From Trametes villosa (lineage: Eukaryota > Basidiomycota > Agaricomycetes > Polyporales > Polyporaceae), in the NCBI GenBank assembly GCA_002964805.2, contig PUDQ02000067.1, forward strand, positions 62,001 to 126,000: a DNA stretch of 64,000 bases, given 5' to 3'. Of this stretch, positions 1-10,758 are shown in pieces. A program made the position numbers and the translations under genes. The notes below the pieces were generated by a model, which saw nothing but the letters and a program-made list of their open reading frames with translations, had not been told where the DNA came from and searched no databases. Numbering within the stretch: the stretch's first letter is position 1; every line of letters starts with the position of its first letter.

Positions 1-3000
1 CTACTGTAGCCCGGTGCGGGGCGGAGGGTCGGGAAACTGACATGCCGCGCAGGCCCTAGCGCAGAGCGAGGTCAGCGTCCGATCCACACGGCAGGCACGC
101 CGCACGAACCTCGTCGGCAGCCGGCACGCGGACGGGCGGGCGCACAGCCAAGACGGCGGTGGAGGCTGGGGAAGCTGGGGCGGCGAGGTGCGCGTGCGGC
201 CGTGTGTGCGGTATATAGCCCCGCCGGCAGCACGACCTGGGGCTGGCGGCAGGGCACGATCGATCTCGCTACGCCGTGACCCCTGCTGCTGGCAGCGCAC
301 CGCGTCGGCGTCCGTGCACCAGCGGAGCGCCGTCCACCGCGTCCGCCAGTGCCGTTCCCGGCAGAATGGACGTCGCCGCCGGCGCATCCGACCCCTGCGA
401 GACAGCGAGTAGCGTGAGGGCGGGCAGCCGCGGAGAGTACGCGCACATACCGAGCGGACGCGATAGGCCGGGCGGGTGGGGAACCAGGACGAGGACGAGG
501 GTAAGGGCGAGGAGGGGCGGGAGAGAGGTGCTGGTGCAGCACCCGGTCGGTGCCCGCCTGCTTCTTATCCCGCCCGCGGAGCCATCCCGCCGCGCACGCC
601 CACGCACGGACCCACACCGCACGGACCCACCGCGCCCCACACCCCAGGCCGTCGCTCGGGAACGCGCCGCGCGCCGCCAACCACAACGCGACACGGAGCG
701 GCGTGCGGCGTGCACGCACAGCCCCGGCACCCGGCAGATGCGAACATCGACGTGGGGAGGGGTTTCACCCCGAATGCGCGTATGGAGCGCGGGCGCGGCA
801 GCGAGACGCGAGATGCGAGACGCGAGACGCGGGCGCCCGGAGCTCGGGAGCACCGTGTCCACGCTCGCCTCGCCACGCAAATCCTCCCGGGACGCGGCTG
901 GGCAGGGCGGGCAGTCGGGCCTTGGGACGTGGATTCCCGCCGTCGAGTGGCCTCTCGGAGGAGGGTCGTCGGGCGGGGTACGTTGCAGGCCGGGGGAGCA
1001 GTACTGTCTCGGGAGAGTGTGCACCCCTCCCTCCCCTGTCTGTATCGCTGCGGGCTCATAGTCCGGTGCGAACGCTTCGGGGCGCGGGGATCGGGGATCG
1101 GGGCGGCGGGTACAGTAAGTATGATACGGTCGACGACGGGCGGCGGGCGGCGGTGCTGTCCATTCGTCGCGTACGCGACGCTACCGCTCGCCCGTGCGCA
1201 CTTCCCAGCCCATCCGACGCAGGCACGCGAGCGCCACTCCAACGGGCCCGCCGACGACGCCGCGCGTCCCGCGCCGCTCCCGGGAGGGGCCTACTACGGG
1301 TACGTGCACGGCAGACTCGCGTCTGCGTTCCGGCCGCGCTCACGCTCGCCCCGCTTGCAGGCAGGCGGCACTCTTGCACTGGCACGCCGTCACGGTCCGC
1401 CGTCGACGCCCGCCGTGCTCAGGGGGAGCGTGCACACGAGCTCATCCGAATATATTTCGTCTCTCGCCTACCGTCGCACCGGAGTCCGAGGCCCTTGATC
1501 GATCAGGATGCGGGCGGTCGACCGCGTTCCCGGGCAAGACGCGCGCACGCTTGTTCCTGTGCTCGCGCAGGGCGAGTAGAGTCGTCGGCAGGTAACTTTG
1601 CGCGTGCGGCGGCGGACGGCGCGGCGAGGTGTCCAGGGTATGAGCAGTGCGCCAGACGGCCGTAGGTGTCGCGCGTGCCGGTCGCGCGTGCCTCAAGTCC
1701 TGGAGTCGTGTACACAGTGTGCGCCGCTATCGTAGTATTCAAGGGCGAGCTGCGCTCCTCGTTTGTAGCTATACCCGACGTATTTCGTGCGCGTTCTCGA
1801 CGCGGTCGAGTGTGATAGAACGCGCACGGGATGGTTCCGTGGCGCGTTGGGCATTTCGTCGCGCTGCGACTCGGAACCAAGTCGCTTTTCGAATATGTGG
1901 AGATGTTAGCACCCGGAGGTCCCGTGGCACTCGCGCCGTCTGCCGCCGCGCGTGGATACATAACGTAGTGGCTGCTTCCGTTCGCGCAGAATCCTTGTTA
2001 TATTGCGACACCAGCTCGTAGCTCTGCATTTCGCGTGCCCGGACTGAGGCTACGCTCTTATTCTTGTTCGTGCACAACTTCGACGCCCGCTCTGCCAGTG
2101 TCCGCCTATGCGACCTCGCACTGTGGCACATACTCAACCTAAGTGTCTCTTGTGAAGAAGTTTCATACTATGTGGGATTCCCCCGCGGCGGATTTCGGAA
2201 CGAGTCGTGGATTCGGTGCGAGTATCCCGGAGGCGTGAGATTCTAGCAACGAGCGGGGGATGTATGTCCAGCCGAGCCTAACAATGCTATCGCACACGCC
2301 CTCGCACGTACTACCGCACACCCGCAGAGACACTTCGTTCAGGCTCTCCGCACTGCGGGATACGCTACGACTCGGACTATGGGCGATTAAGTTGCACGAG
2401 TATGTACATGTGATAGTAGTCGGGAGGCGGCGGCGGGAGACCGTCGACGGGTTCCGAGTCGGTGTTCGGTTTGAACTTCGCGAAACCCGCCTCCCAGTTT
2501 GCGCGGGTCTAACCGTTCACCGGGATCTAACGCATGCCTCTCAAGGATTTGAACAGATTTTTCCGACAACGCTCACAGCTCGTTCACGAACGCATGCGAG
2601 AATTCACTGATGCAATAGCTATGTTCAGATCGCAATGCTCTGGCCGGTATTCTGACACACTCGGAGCGACTTGAAGGCACACACTCATGATGCTGGGGTT
2701 TTTGGTTTCTACATCAACAAGTAGCATGGACGTCTCAGGGACAGTCTGCAAGTTCTGGGGAATCTTCAGAGCCGGTGCAAATCCGGCGCTGAAAGTCCAC
2801 AGAACCTGCAAACCGTCCCTGTAAAGGGATCCTCGCCGCAATTTTGGACGCCTCGCCGTCGTCCAATGACCGGGGATGCATACGACGTCCTGTGAATGTG
2901 ACTGTACGGGTTACCGGGCGATATGAATTTCCTCTGACTCACCGCGAAGTATGCGCGCGCCGCCGACACGCGCATGTTTCGCCCTGCCACCGCTTCGGCC

Positions 3001-3455
3001 TATCGCCTGCCACCCTTGTCGTCCTCCATGCGCCCGTGCCGCCAATCACCTGCAATATACGGCTGCTCGAGTTGACTGGCTCTGGGCCTGACCGTCTCGC
3101 AATCCCATGGTAAGCTGTACAACAGGCCCCGATTTCTATTGGACGGTCAAGATGTATGGCCACTCACCTCCATGTCCGCCGGCAGAGACTGCTCGGAGGT
3201 GCAGCTACCCGCCCTTAAAACATCGCGGGCCGCCGGCCGTCATGATGTCCGCCAAGTCTAAGGCTGATCGTCTGAAGCTAAATGCACAAGTTCGTAAGCA
3301 TAACAGTTACGCGCATCGTAAACGAGCATGGCAGACTCTCACCATTGTTCCAGCCTTCTCTTGTCACCCCCGCGTGTCCGGTCACCCGAACAGCCTGACT
3401 CGGGGCTTCCCTTGGCCATCCCCGCGCTCAACGTGGCATTGTCTCCGTTCTACTC
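1..3455. other. GC-rich region without a supported gene
   Basis: The first 1.7 kb is very rich in GC and CpG, and several long frames stay open on both strands at once. That is expected from base composition rather than coding. None of the translations resembles a known family or carries a consistent exon-intron pattern. The rest is less GC-rich and equally unassignable. It could be promoter or 5' sequence of a gene lying left of the window. Confidence 0.5.
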
Positions 3456-4255
3456 CTCATCCTCCTCCGTCCTGCCCAAGTGAACGCCACCCTCGCATCT
3501 CTGCGCTTCCTTTGCTGTCTATCTCTCTTGGACGTCCCTTCGAGCGCCGGCCGGCGGTCATCCACTCGACATTCCGGACGATGAGACGACACGAACAGAT
3601 CCGTCTGCGGCAACGTCCCGGAGCGCTGTCAAATGTGGAGGAAGCTGCCGACGCAAAGGTGAGTGAGAGCCGTGGCGGATTCGACTTCGAGGGCTTACTG
3701 ATGCTTGATAAACAGCGCCGCACGGGGAGCTCATCGCGCTCCTCGGCGCGGCGTCCCCGTTGTAGGAGATCCCTGCCCTTCCTCTCCGAGGCCGCAACGC
3801 TTTAGCCCGCTCTCTCTCCCTCCCCCTTGAGGCGGGAGCCGTCGGACAGACGAGGGGGCCGCCATCACCATCGCTCTCACCCGCGCACGGCCAAAGGACG
3901 TGCGTGGGCGAGAGCGTGCTCTTCAGCGCGGCGGGTGCGCAGACCGTATGCTCGCGCAGCACGCGCGCACGCTTTCGCCGTCGTTAGAAGATGCTCACAG
4001 GGCCACTGCAACGCAGCTCGCGCGCATGAAGACCAAGGAAACCACGAGTATCTCCTCGGATTTGCGTCGTGAGCTGAAGGAAGTCTCTTTGGTGAGTCTT
4101 TCTGTGCCTCCAGCTGTAAACGTGCAATGAATTGCTTACATGATGCCGCAGTCTTCGTCGCCCGTGTCTGCAACCGAGCACACTTGTACGCATGCTACGG
4201 TCCACGCCGGGGCGCCGCGGCTCCATCGTCGGGATATTGCCATTTCTGGAGGCTA
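3456..4255 (+). other. possible spliced transcript, unresolved
   Basis: Two stretches look like genuine short basidiomycete introns. 3659-3715 has a GTGAGT donor, a TTACTGAT-like branch point and an ACAG acceptor (57 bp). 4092-4151 has a GTGAGT donor and a CGCAG acceptor (60 bp). The stretch before the second intron (about 3942-4091) encodes a hydrophilic, helix-prone segment in one frame. I could not join these pieces into one open reading frame with a credible start, and the product is unknown. It may be a small gene, a non-coding transcript or chance. Confidence 0.25.
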
Positions 4256-5806
4256 AATCTCGCGGGCACCACGCTCTCCCATGTCCTTTGTGCATTCTTC
4301 CTCCCCGGTCACGTAAAAAACCCACGAACGAAGAGGTTGCGACTGCACGTACCTGCACGCCCGCGGCATCCGGATTCAATCTTGCTCACGGCCGAATTAC
4401 TCGCCGCATGCGAGCGCTCCCGCGGAGAGGTGCAAGGGTCTGTGTGCGAGAGGGGAGGCTAGGAGTATCCGTACTACGGTGAGCATCGGGTGTGTCTGGA
4501 GCCGAGCCTGTCACTGACACTCTTCTGGCGCGTCCGCTAACGTCTCCCTCGTGCTCCGATACTCGCCAGAGGTGAGCGCTGGCGCTTTACCGTTCCTCGG
4601 GCGGCGACGTCGGAGCTCAAAGCTTCTGAGGGTGTCAGCACGAAGAAAGCCGGAGGATGCGTTTGCAGGCGGTCAAAGCAGAGTGTGAGCCATGCCTCGA
4701 GTTGCCTAGCGAAGGGAACACTCACTTTCCCTCGACGTAGGTGACCGGGTGTCCGAGAGCGATCTCTGGAGGCGAGAAAGAGACACGGGGCGGGCGTGAA
4801 CGTGCGCGTCCTCGCAGACGTCCGGAGCAGGCCTGGGTGGGTTTCCAGAGACAGGCGAGCGTCCTACGAAGGTTATGAGTAGTGTAACACGATGATCAAG
4901 GGGTCGTTGCGTCCCACAGACGCTGTGCTTACCATAGAAATCGCCTGAGGATGCCGAGGCCGCCGTGGCTCTCTGGGCGGTCGCTCGGGCGGCGGAACAG
5001 TTCCTGTGCGGCTGGAATGCAGACGGGCCGTTCGCAGGGGTTATTTCGGCGCGGACGTAGACGAGCCACCTTCATTTGCTTGTACCCAATGTTGATATCG
5101 ATCCCGGGACCTACTGCGCCGTCCAATGCCCATGGGGAAAAAACGAGCGTGACGAGCGCATCTGCCGGTGCCCCTCTGCAAGACCACGCAAACGCTTACC
5201 GGTTTGTAACGTCCGGACGCTCCCAAGACGATCATCGCGGAGGGCGGGTATGGATGCGCCCTGTGCCGGGGCTCGTAAGCTGCGAGTACTCAGACGCAGG
5301 TTAGATCTGGCGTGTGCGAGGCCGTGCACGTAGCGCAAGCGCGATCTGAATCAGCCGCGCAAGGCATCCGAGCGGCCATTCGGCGGGTACGATTACCTCT
5401 TGCGCATGCGCAGAGCGTCTCGTTGGCGGAGATGAGGAGAGCGGAGGGCGTGGGAGCTCGCCGAGCGCGGATGTGCGGGGGCGCGTCTCCCACGCGCTGC
5501 CGCAGACAGGGCTAGATAGTGGGAGATTTGCGAGAGGGCACGCTGGCAGAAATCACGCATCACACGCCGGACACCGTCAACCCGCTCCTGTGGTCGACGC
5601 CCCTCTCCCCCGGAGCATAGGCTGCTCCAGCGTAGCCATCGAGTGGCCAGTAGCTGCTGAGTATCGAGCGGTTGCAGAGCATGTGCCAGCCAGAATTGAT
5701 GAAGGGGCATAACGCAGAGACGAGAGGTTGGGATGAGCGCAGAGCACAGGAGACTCGACTCTAGCATCGACGCAGAGTACATGCAGCTAGAGCACATTCT
5801 CGACGA
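4256..5806. other. intergenic, nothing recognised
   Basis: No protein family, RNA gene or long repeat could be recognised. Open frames here are short and overlap on both strands. Confidence 0.5.
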
Positions 5807-5846
5807 CAGAACTAGAGCCCACTTTCGAGAGCAGAACTAGAGCCCA
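5807..5846 (+). repeat. 15-bp direct repeat next to the GH3 fragment
   Basis: The 15-mer CAGAACTAGAGCCCA occurs at 5807-5821 and again at 5832-5846, 25 bp apart. Related pieces (ATTCTCGACG) lie on either side near 5797 and 5866. The cluster lies just beyond the point where the truncated GH3 gene stops matching its paralogs, so it may mark a rearrangement junction. Confidence 0.55.
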
Positions 5847-7618
5847 TACAGCAAACTAGGCAGCATTCTCGACGCAGAGGTCACGAATCCATCGGGGAGA
5901 TTCTCTTCTGCATCTCGTCGATTCGCGCCGACCGGACGCGAGATCGATATCCCCGCGTCCACGTCGAGCCACGCCCGCGTCGCACACCGCCACCCGCGTA
6001 CGCCTCGGCCACGCATCGCACAGCACAAACAGTACATTCCCAAGATCGCACGCTTATTGATGTAGTGCTTCGCGCACGCCTGCACGCCGCCCTCCTGCAT
6101 GCCCAGGATCGTCTCATACGCCGCCTCCCCCGCCAAAAACGGGTCGCCCCCAAAGCCCTCCCAATTCCGTCCCCCCTGCGCGATCCGCCCCATGTTCATC
6201 ATCGGCCCCAACGCCACATTCGCGCCCTTCCCCTTGAACTCCCTCCCCATCGCCAGCCCCCTCGCGCGGATGAGGCTCCGCTGCCACGTCGCGGCCGCGG
6301 TAATCCCCGCCGGGAACGCGGTGACGAAGTCCGTGTCGCGCACGCCCAGGGGCGAGTCCTCGAGACAGAGCCCGGGGAAGTCCGCGATGGCGGGGATGTT
6401 GCCGACGCAGCGGCCGCCCATCCAGCCGACGCCCGTCGTCGTCGCGACTTTCTGCTCGAGCGACCAGCCGGAGATGAGCTTGCGGGCACGGGCGTGCGCG
6501 CGCTGCCAGGCGGGGCCGAAGTCGGGGATGAGGCTGGAGCCGGGCGGGGGCGGGGATTTTGGCGACGTCGCGGGGAAGACGCCGGGGATGGGGGAGGCGG
6601 AGGGGACGGGGAAGGAGGTGAAGGGGTAGCTGGAGATGGGGATCGTGAATTGCGCTGGGAGGGGCAGGTCAGCGTGAGTAGGACGTCCCATCGAAAACTG
6701 AGGATGTCGCATCTGGAGCTCGTCGGAAACAGCACTCGGTGAATGATATAATCAGAACGGGGTCGAGGCTCGCTGCCAGAGAGCGTACGAGCTCCATATG
6801 GCCATGCATCGCATATGCTACACTTTCCAAGGTACATGATTCCCTGTATGACGCCAGCACACTTCAAACTCCCCAGCAGCTCACAATCCCGACCTACATC
6901 TACACTGGTACATGTTCATGGGCTCTGCCAAACAACGCAGTGACCCGTACCTGCGAATCCGCACCCACACGGGGCTACGGATCCGCAAGCACGGCACGAT
7001 GGCAAGCAGGTCAAGGCACTGGCATACAAGCTCGACCTGCCATGCCCTACCCCGCACATACGCATAAACCTCGAGCGTGTCATGCACCAGATTGAGACAC
7101 TGGCAATAGGATCGGGACGCGACAGTGGCGATGCAACCACTACCCGCACTTCCACACTTCTGATGTAAGCCCCAGAGAGAGCACTTACTAGACTCCAAGG
7201 GAGGACCCGTCCCTGTAGCGGACGCTGAGATTGAAGCAGGTGCGGACGCCGACGCCGACGCAGATACGGCTGCCGACGAGGAGATCGCACTCGACGCTGA
7301 AGCGATGGTCGAAAGCACACTCGTCGCGGACGCGACGGACGTACCCGAGACGATGGTGGAGAGCGACGCAGTCACCGTGCTTACTGGCCCGCTGGGGAAA
7401 GCAGAGGAGATGATCGAGGCTGAGGTCGAGGACGCGATACTCGTCAAGACAGAGGACGCAGCTTCGGAAGAGGGTGAGACAGCCGAAGAGAGCCCCGTAG
7501 GGGTAGCAGAGGACCCGACAGAAGACGCCGCAGAGAAAAGCTCGCTGGACTGCCCCTCAGCGAGCGCAGCGAGTAGGAGGGCACAGAGCGCAGACAGCCT
7601 AGCGTTGAGGACGACCAT
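5837..7618 (-). pseudogene. truncated GH3 beta-glucosidase (5' fragment, copy 1)
   Basis: This is the 5' part of a secreted GH3 beta-glucosidase, inverted relative to the two complete copies. The start at 7618 gives a signal peptide beginning MVVLNARLSAL. Exon 1 (7618-7189) then encodes a Ser/Ala-rich segment and ends at the same codon as its paralogs with a GTAAGT donor. Exon 2 (6654-6054, 601 nt, the same length as in the paralogs) encodes the N-terminal GH3 barrel up to KHYIN. Similarity stops exactly at the exon 2 boundary, where the expected GTAAGT donor reads GCGTGC. The frame then runs through unrelated sequence to a stop at 5837. The SDW nucleophile, the acid/base Glu and the C-terminal domains are all absent. 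It cannot be an active enzyme unless exons lie outside the window. Confidence 0.85.
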
Positions 7619-7669
7619 AGCAGCGTCGCAGAAGGGGCTCGGGAAGAGCTCGGGGGGTTTCTGCAGCAC

Positions 7670-7677
7670 TTTATATA
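7670..7677 (-). promoter_or_regulatory. TATA box of GH3 copy 1
   Basis: TATATAAA lies about 52 bp upstream of the ATG. The 5' leader that follows shares CCCGAGC-type blocks with the leaders of the two intact copies, so the fragment has kept its promoter. Confidence 0.65.
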
Positions 7678-9971
7678 CCCCTCGCAGTACGTTACGACAC
7701 CGTTGCAGGGATCAACACACACCTGCACCCACCGTGACCTACCTTCTAGCGCGAAGAACTGTCATAAGAGGCCGGACGCCCCGCGCGGGGCCCCGCGATG
7801 GTTTGTCCCGCACCGGGATATCGCGCACCGTCCGCCGATCGAGGCTGATCGCTGCGCCAGGTGGCTGAAGACGTACCGAGATGAGTGTACCATACGGCGC
7901 ACACAAGACGAAGACGAAGACGAGCCTGGGACGGCCCCATGGCCGGCGCAGATCGCGGGGAGGCGGCCGCAGATCGATGGTGCGCGGAGGTAAGGAGTCA
8001 GGCCAGTCAAGAGGACAGACCGGGAGGCCGTCCGGCGGGGAGGCGCGGGCCGTTAGGCGTTGCGCGTTATGTCCGCGCAGTTTAGCGGCCGGCGGCATGT
8101 CCACGCGCAGAAAGACCGGTCTGCTGGGCCTGGCGTCCAGCGGGACATACGACGGTTCCTGCACCACCGCCGTGGAGGAGAGAAGTCGATTGTCGGGGGA
8201 GGGGTTCTTGTGAGGTCGCCACGTCCGCAGGCAGCTCAGTCGACGAGAGCGCTGTGCGAAACCGGAATTGGAAATGGACAGACGAGCGCGACTCACGAAC
8301 ATGATTGACTCTCGATACGAACGCGAGAGACGCTAGGCGAAGGCGGATGGGAGACAGACAGCGGAGAGCGTTGACGTCGAGGCACGCGAATGTCAATCGA
8401 GGGAGGGGGGAAAACCTGGGTCCATTCGCAGACGGGACCTCGCCCTTTTGTACAGTGCTCGCAGCCGGGCCCTCTGCGGTCGTGGCCCTCTGCGCTTCGC
8501 GATAAGTTACAGACGCGTTCGGGGGAGCCGTATCGTGACAGACAAAGAGACCTTCGTAGATTAGAACTATACCTGGAAGTTCCCGACGCGATCGACCGGG
8601 CGACGTGTCGATCTCGAGGGAGCGACTCGGCGCGACATCGACGAGGATGGCGCATCTCCACTTGTCGCCCCGCTTCGACAGCTAGAGTGAGCACCGTCGG
8701 TGTATGCGGCGTACCGTCTTCGAGACCTCGGCGCTTTGCTACCTAGAGATCAGATCTTGAGAGCCAGGCACATACTACATAGAGAGGGGAGTGAGAGGAG
8801 AGACTAAGAGCCACAGAGAAAGAGACCCGTTCGAGCGAACCAGACATATCGTAGCACGTTCCACGTCGCGTCCAAGGCGCCGCCACCGCTCCTTCGAAGG
8901 CTTGACGCGTCGCGCGTTGAACGTGCTTCGCGAACGCTCGTGGTCGCGATTGCGATTGCGATTGCGCGGGCGCTTCGACCTCCTGGCCTTGATCTTGAGG
9001 TGAAGTTGAACATCCTCGGCTCGCGTTCACCTGTACGTGTCAGCTATGTTGCACTTGCACACCGCTCGGCGGACTAGCTGTGCGCTTGGGCTGCTCGACC
9101 ACGGCGCGAACGGCGTGTGCGAGATATACACACCAGCTTGACCAGCCGCTGGGTGGCTCAAACGATGGGCCCCGCGAGCTTAACCGCAGAGGCAGCACAG
9201 CTGTAGGCACAGCGGACCACAATAGCGGAAACTTGTATGTGACGAGAGGCGCGCCGAGGAACGTGGGCCGCGGCCGAGTAAAGCCGGCAGTTAAGCTCGT
9301 GTTCGCCGCGCTTCGCGGCACCCTTCCGGTCAAGATAAAGGTGATCAGAACGCGACGACGTGTGGCGTAAAGAGCGTACCCGGAGGAGTTCGCAGAGGAA
9401 CGTGAACGGGTCACCCGGTGCAGCTTGTTTCCAGACTGAACAGGGCGCGCGAGGCTATCAGAGGACCAGGGGCAAGGATGAGCAGCGTTGAAATAACACG
9501 GGCGGCGGGTGGGTGGCCGTATTGTTTAGCGCAAGGTTCGCAGGGTAACGAGCTTTCCAGACGCGCCGAACAGGCAACGCGCCGGCCGAGACGCAGAGCG
9601 AGAACGGAAGCTTGTGCGGGTGCGTGGCCGGCGCACCCGCTGTCGCCGGAGGAGCGCACGCGGGTCCGGGCGGGAAGAGGGTCAGGAGACCGCGGGGGCG
9701 AGTCACGTTGAGGGAGAACGCGTGTGCATGCCCTGGAAGGTGATGGGAATGCACGATGCTGAGACCGTTGACGGGATGTGAGAGCGGCCTGCGCGCTGGG
9801 CGGGGGCGTTTGGGTGGCGAAGGGGGTGCGGTGACGGAGAGGGTGTCGGCCCATCATCACCTGAACCGAACCGCTCGCTCTGTGCGCAGACTTCTCGGCT
9901 GCTCTCCATCGCGCTGGCCGCCGCGATCGCTGGAAAGGCCGATGAGCAGCCTCCCGGCCGGGGGTGGAAGA
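7678..9971. other. intergenic between divergent GH3 copies
   Basis: GC-rich and without a recognisable gene. It separates the inverted fragment from the first intact GH3 gene. Several frames are open on both strands through base composition only. Confidence 0.5.
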
Positions 9972-10420
9972 GGGGTGCTCAATTCTGGTCGGTCGCTTTC
10001 CAGGTCAACTTTTGAAACGCCAAACGACTTTGATGGCGGTAAGCGAGAATAAGCGAGGAGGTGCAAAATGTCGGATTATCGTGGTGGGGAACGATGTGGA
10101 CCTTCCCGTTTAGGTAATGATACCTGCTCCCGCCCTTCCTCTTGTAAGTCATCCAGCGAGCGGCTGGCTCAAAAGGGAGGAGAAAAGACCGAATGATTAA
10201 TCTGAGCCATACAGCCCCCCGTTCCGACTTTGAGGCCCTCCGGAGGCCTCCAGGCCGCCAAACAACCATTGTGGACAGGCTTTACAGAGAGTTCTTTTTA
10301 GGGTTACAGTAGGGTTACATCGCACGCGAGACTTTTCAGCTAAGCCCACGTCCCTCCATCAAGGACGTTTGGCGTTTCAAAAGTTGACCTGGAAAGCGAC
10401 CGGCCAGAATTGAGCACCCC
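9972..10420. mobile_element. MITE-like non-autonomous element with long terminal inverted repeats
   Basis: The left end (9972 onward, GGGGTGCTCAATTCTGG) is the reverse complement of the right end (finishing at 10420, CCAGAATTGAGCACCCC). The match runs for about 55 bp with a single mismatch and continues more weakly for another 10 bp. The 449-bp element has no coding capacity. Its interior carries a doubled GGGTTACA motif near 10300. I see no clear target-site duplication, so the transposon superfamily cannot be named. It lies about 270 bp upstream of the TATA box of GH3 copy 2 and could influence that promoter. Confidence 0.8.
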
Positions 10421-10691
10421 TAAGGGGGCGCTGTACGTAGCCATCGCGGAGGAAGACGAGCAAAGAAGAGCAGGGAGGTGGCGAAGGAGGAGAGAAGGAA
10501 GAGAAGGCGATCGGCTGGCGCAGGGAGCAAAAAACCGCGACGCGTTACGTCATGGGTCACTTGACAGACGCGTAGACGCGCGTAACGAGAGGGCGCGTTC
10601 CAGAGCAGAATGCTTGCTGCCCCGCTTCGCTCTCTCCATGCCTCTCCTCCCTCGGCGCGCCCATCTCGTGCTTCTCTTCGTCTTGGAGCGG

Positions 10692-10699
10692 TATATAAG
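10692..10699 (+). promoter_or_regulatory. TATA box of GH3 copy 2
   Basis: TATATAAG lies 67 bp before the ATG, the same spacing as in copy 3. The leader between TATA and ATG contains CCGAGCTTTTCCCGAGCCCCC, nearly the same in all three copies. Confidence 0.7.
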
Positions 10700-10758
10700 A
10701 CCATGCATGGCCTCCCGAGCTTTTCCCGAGCCCCCCTCGTTTGCTCACCGACGTCGCC

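Noticed and set aside
1..1700. Long overlapping open frames on both strands
   Set aside because: High GC content removes stop codons in all frames; the translations are Arg/Pro/Ala-rich without domains or splice structure.
7090..7188. CBM1-like reading in intron 1 of GH3 copy 1 (WGLHQKCGSAGSGC then SYCQCL)
   Set aside because: It starts directly at a perfect GTAAGT donor used by all three copies, lacks the aromatic and glycine spacing of CBM1, and is not found in the other copies.
9963..10430. Target-site duplication for the inverted-repeat element
   Set aside because: Flanks of 2-10 bp on both sides do not match under any alignment of the ends.
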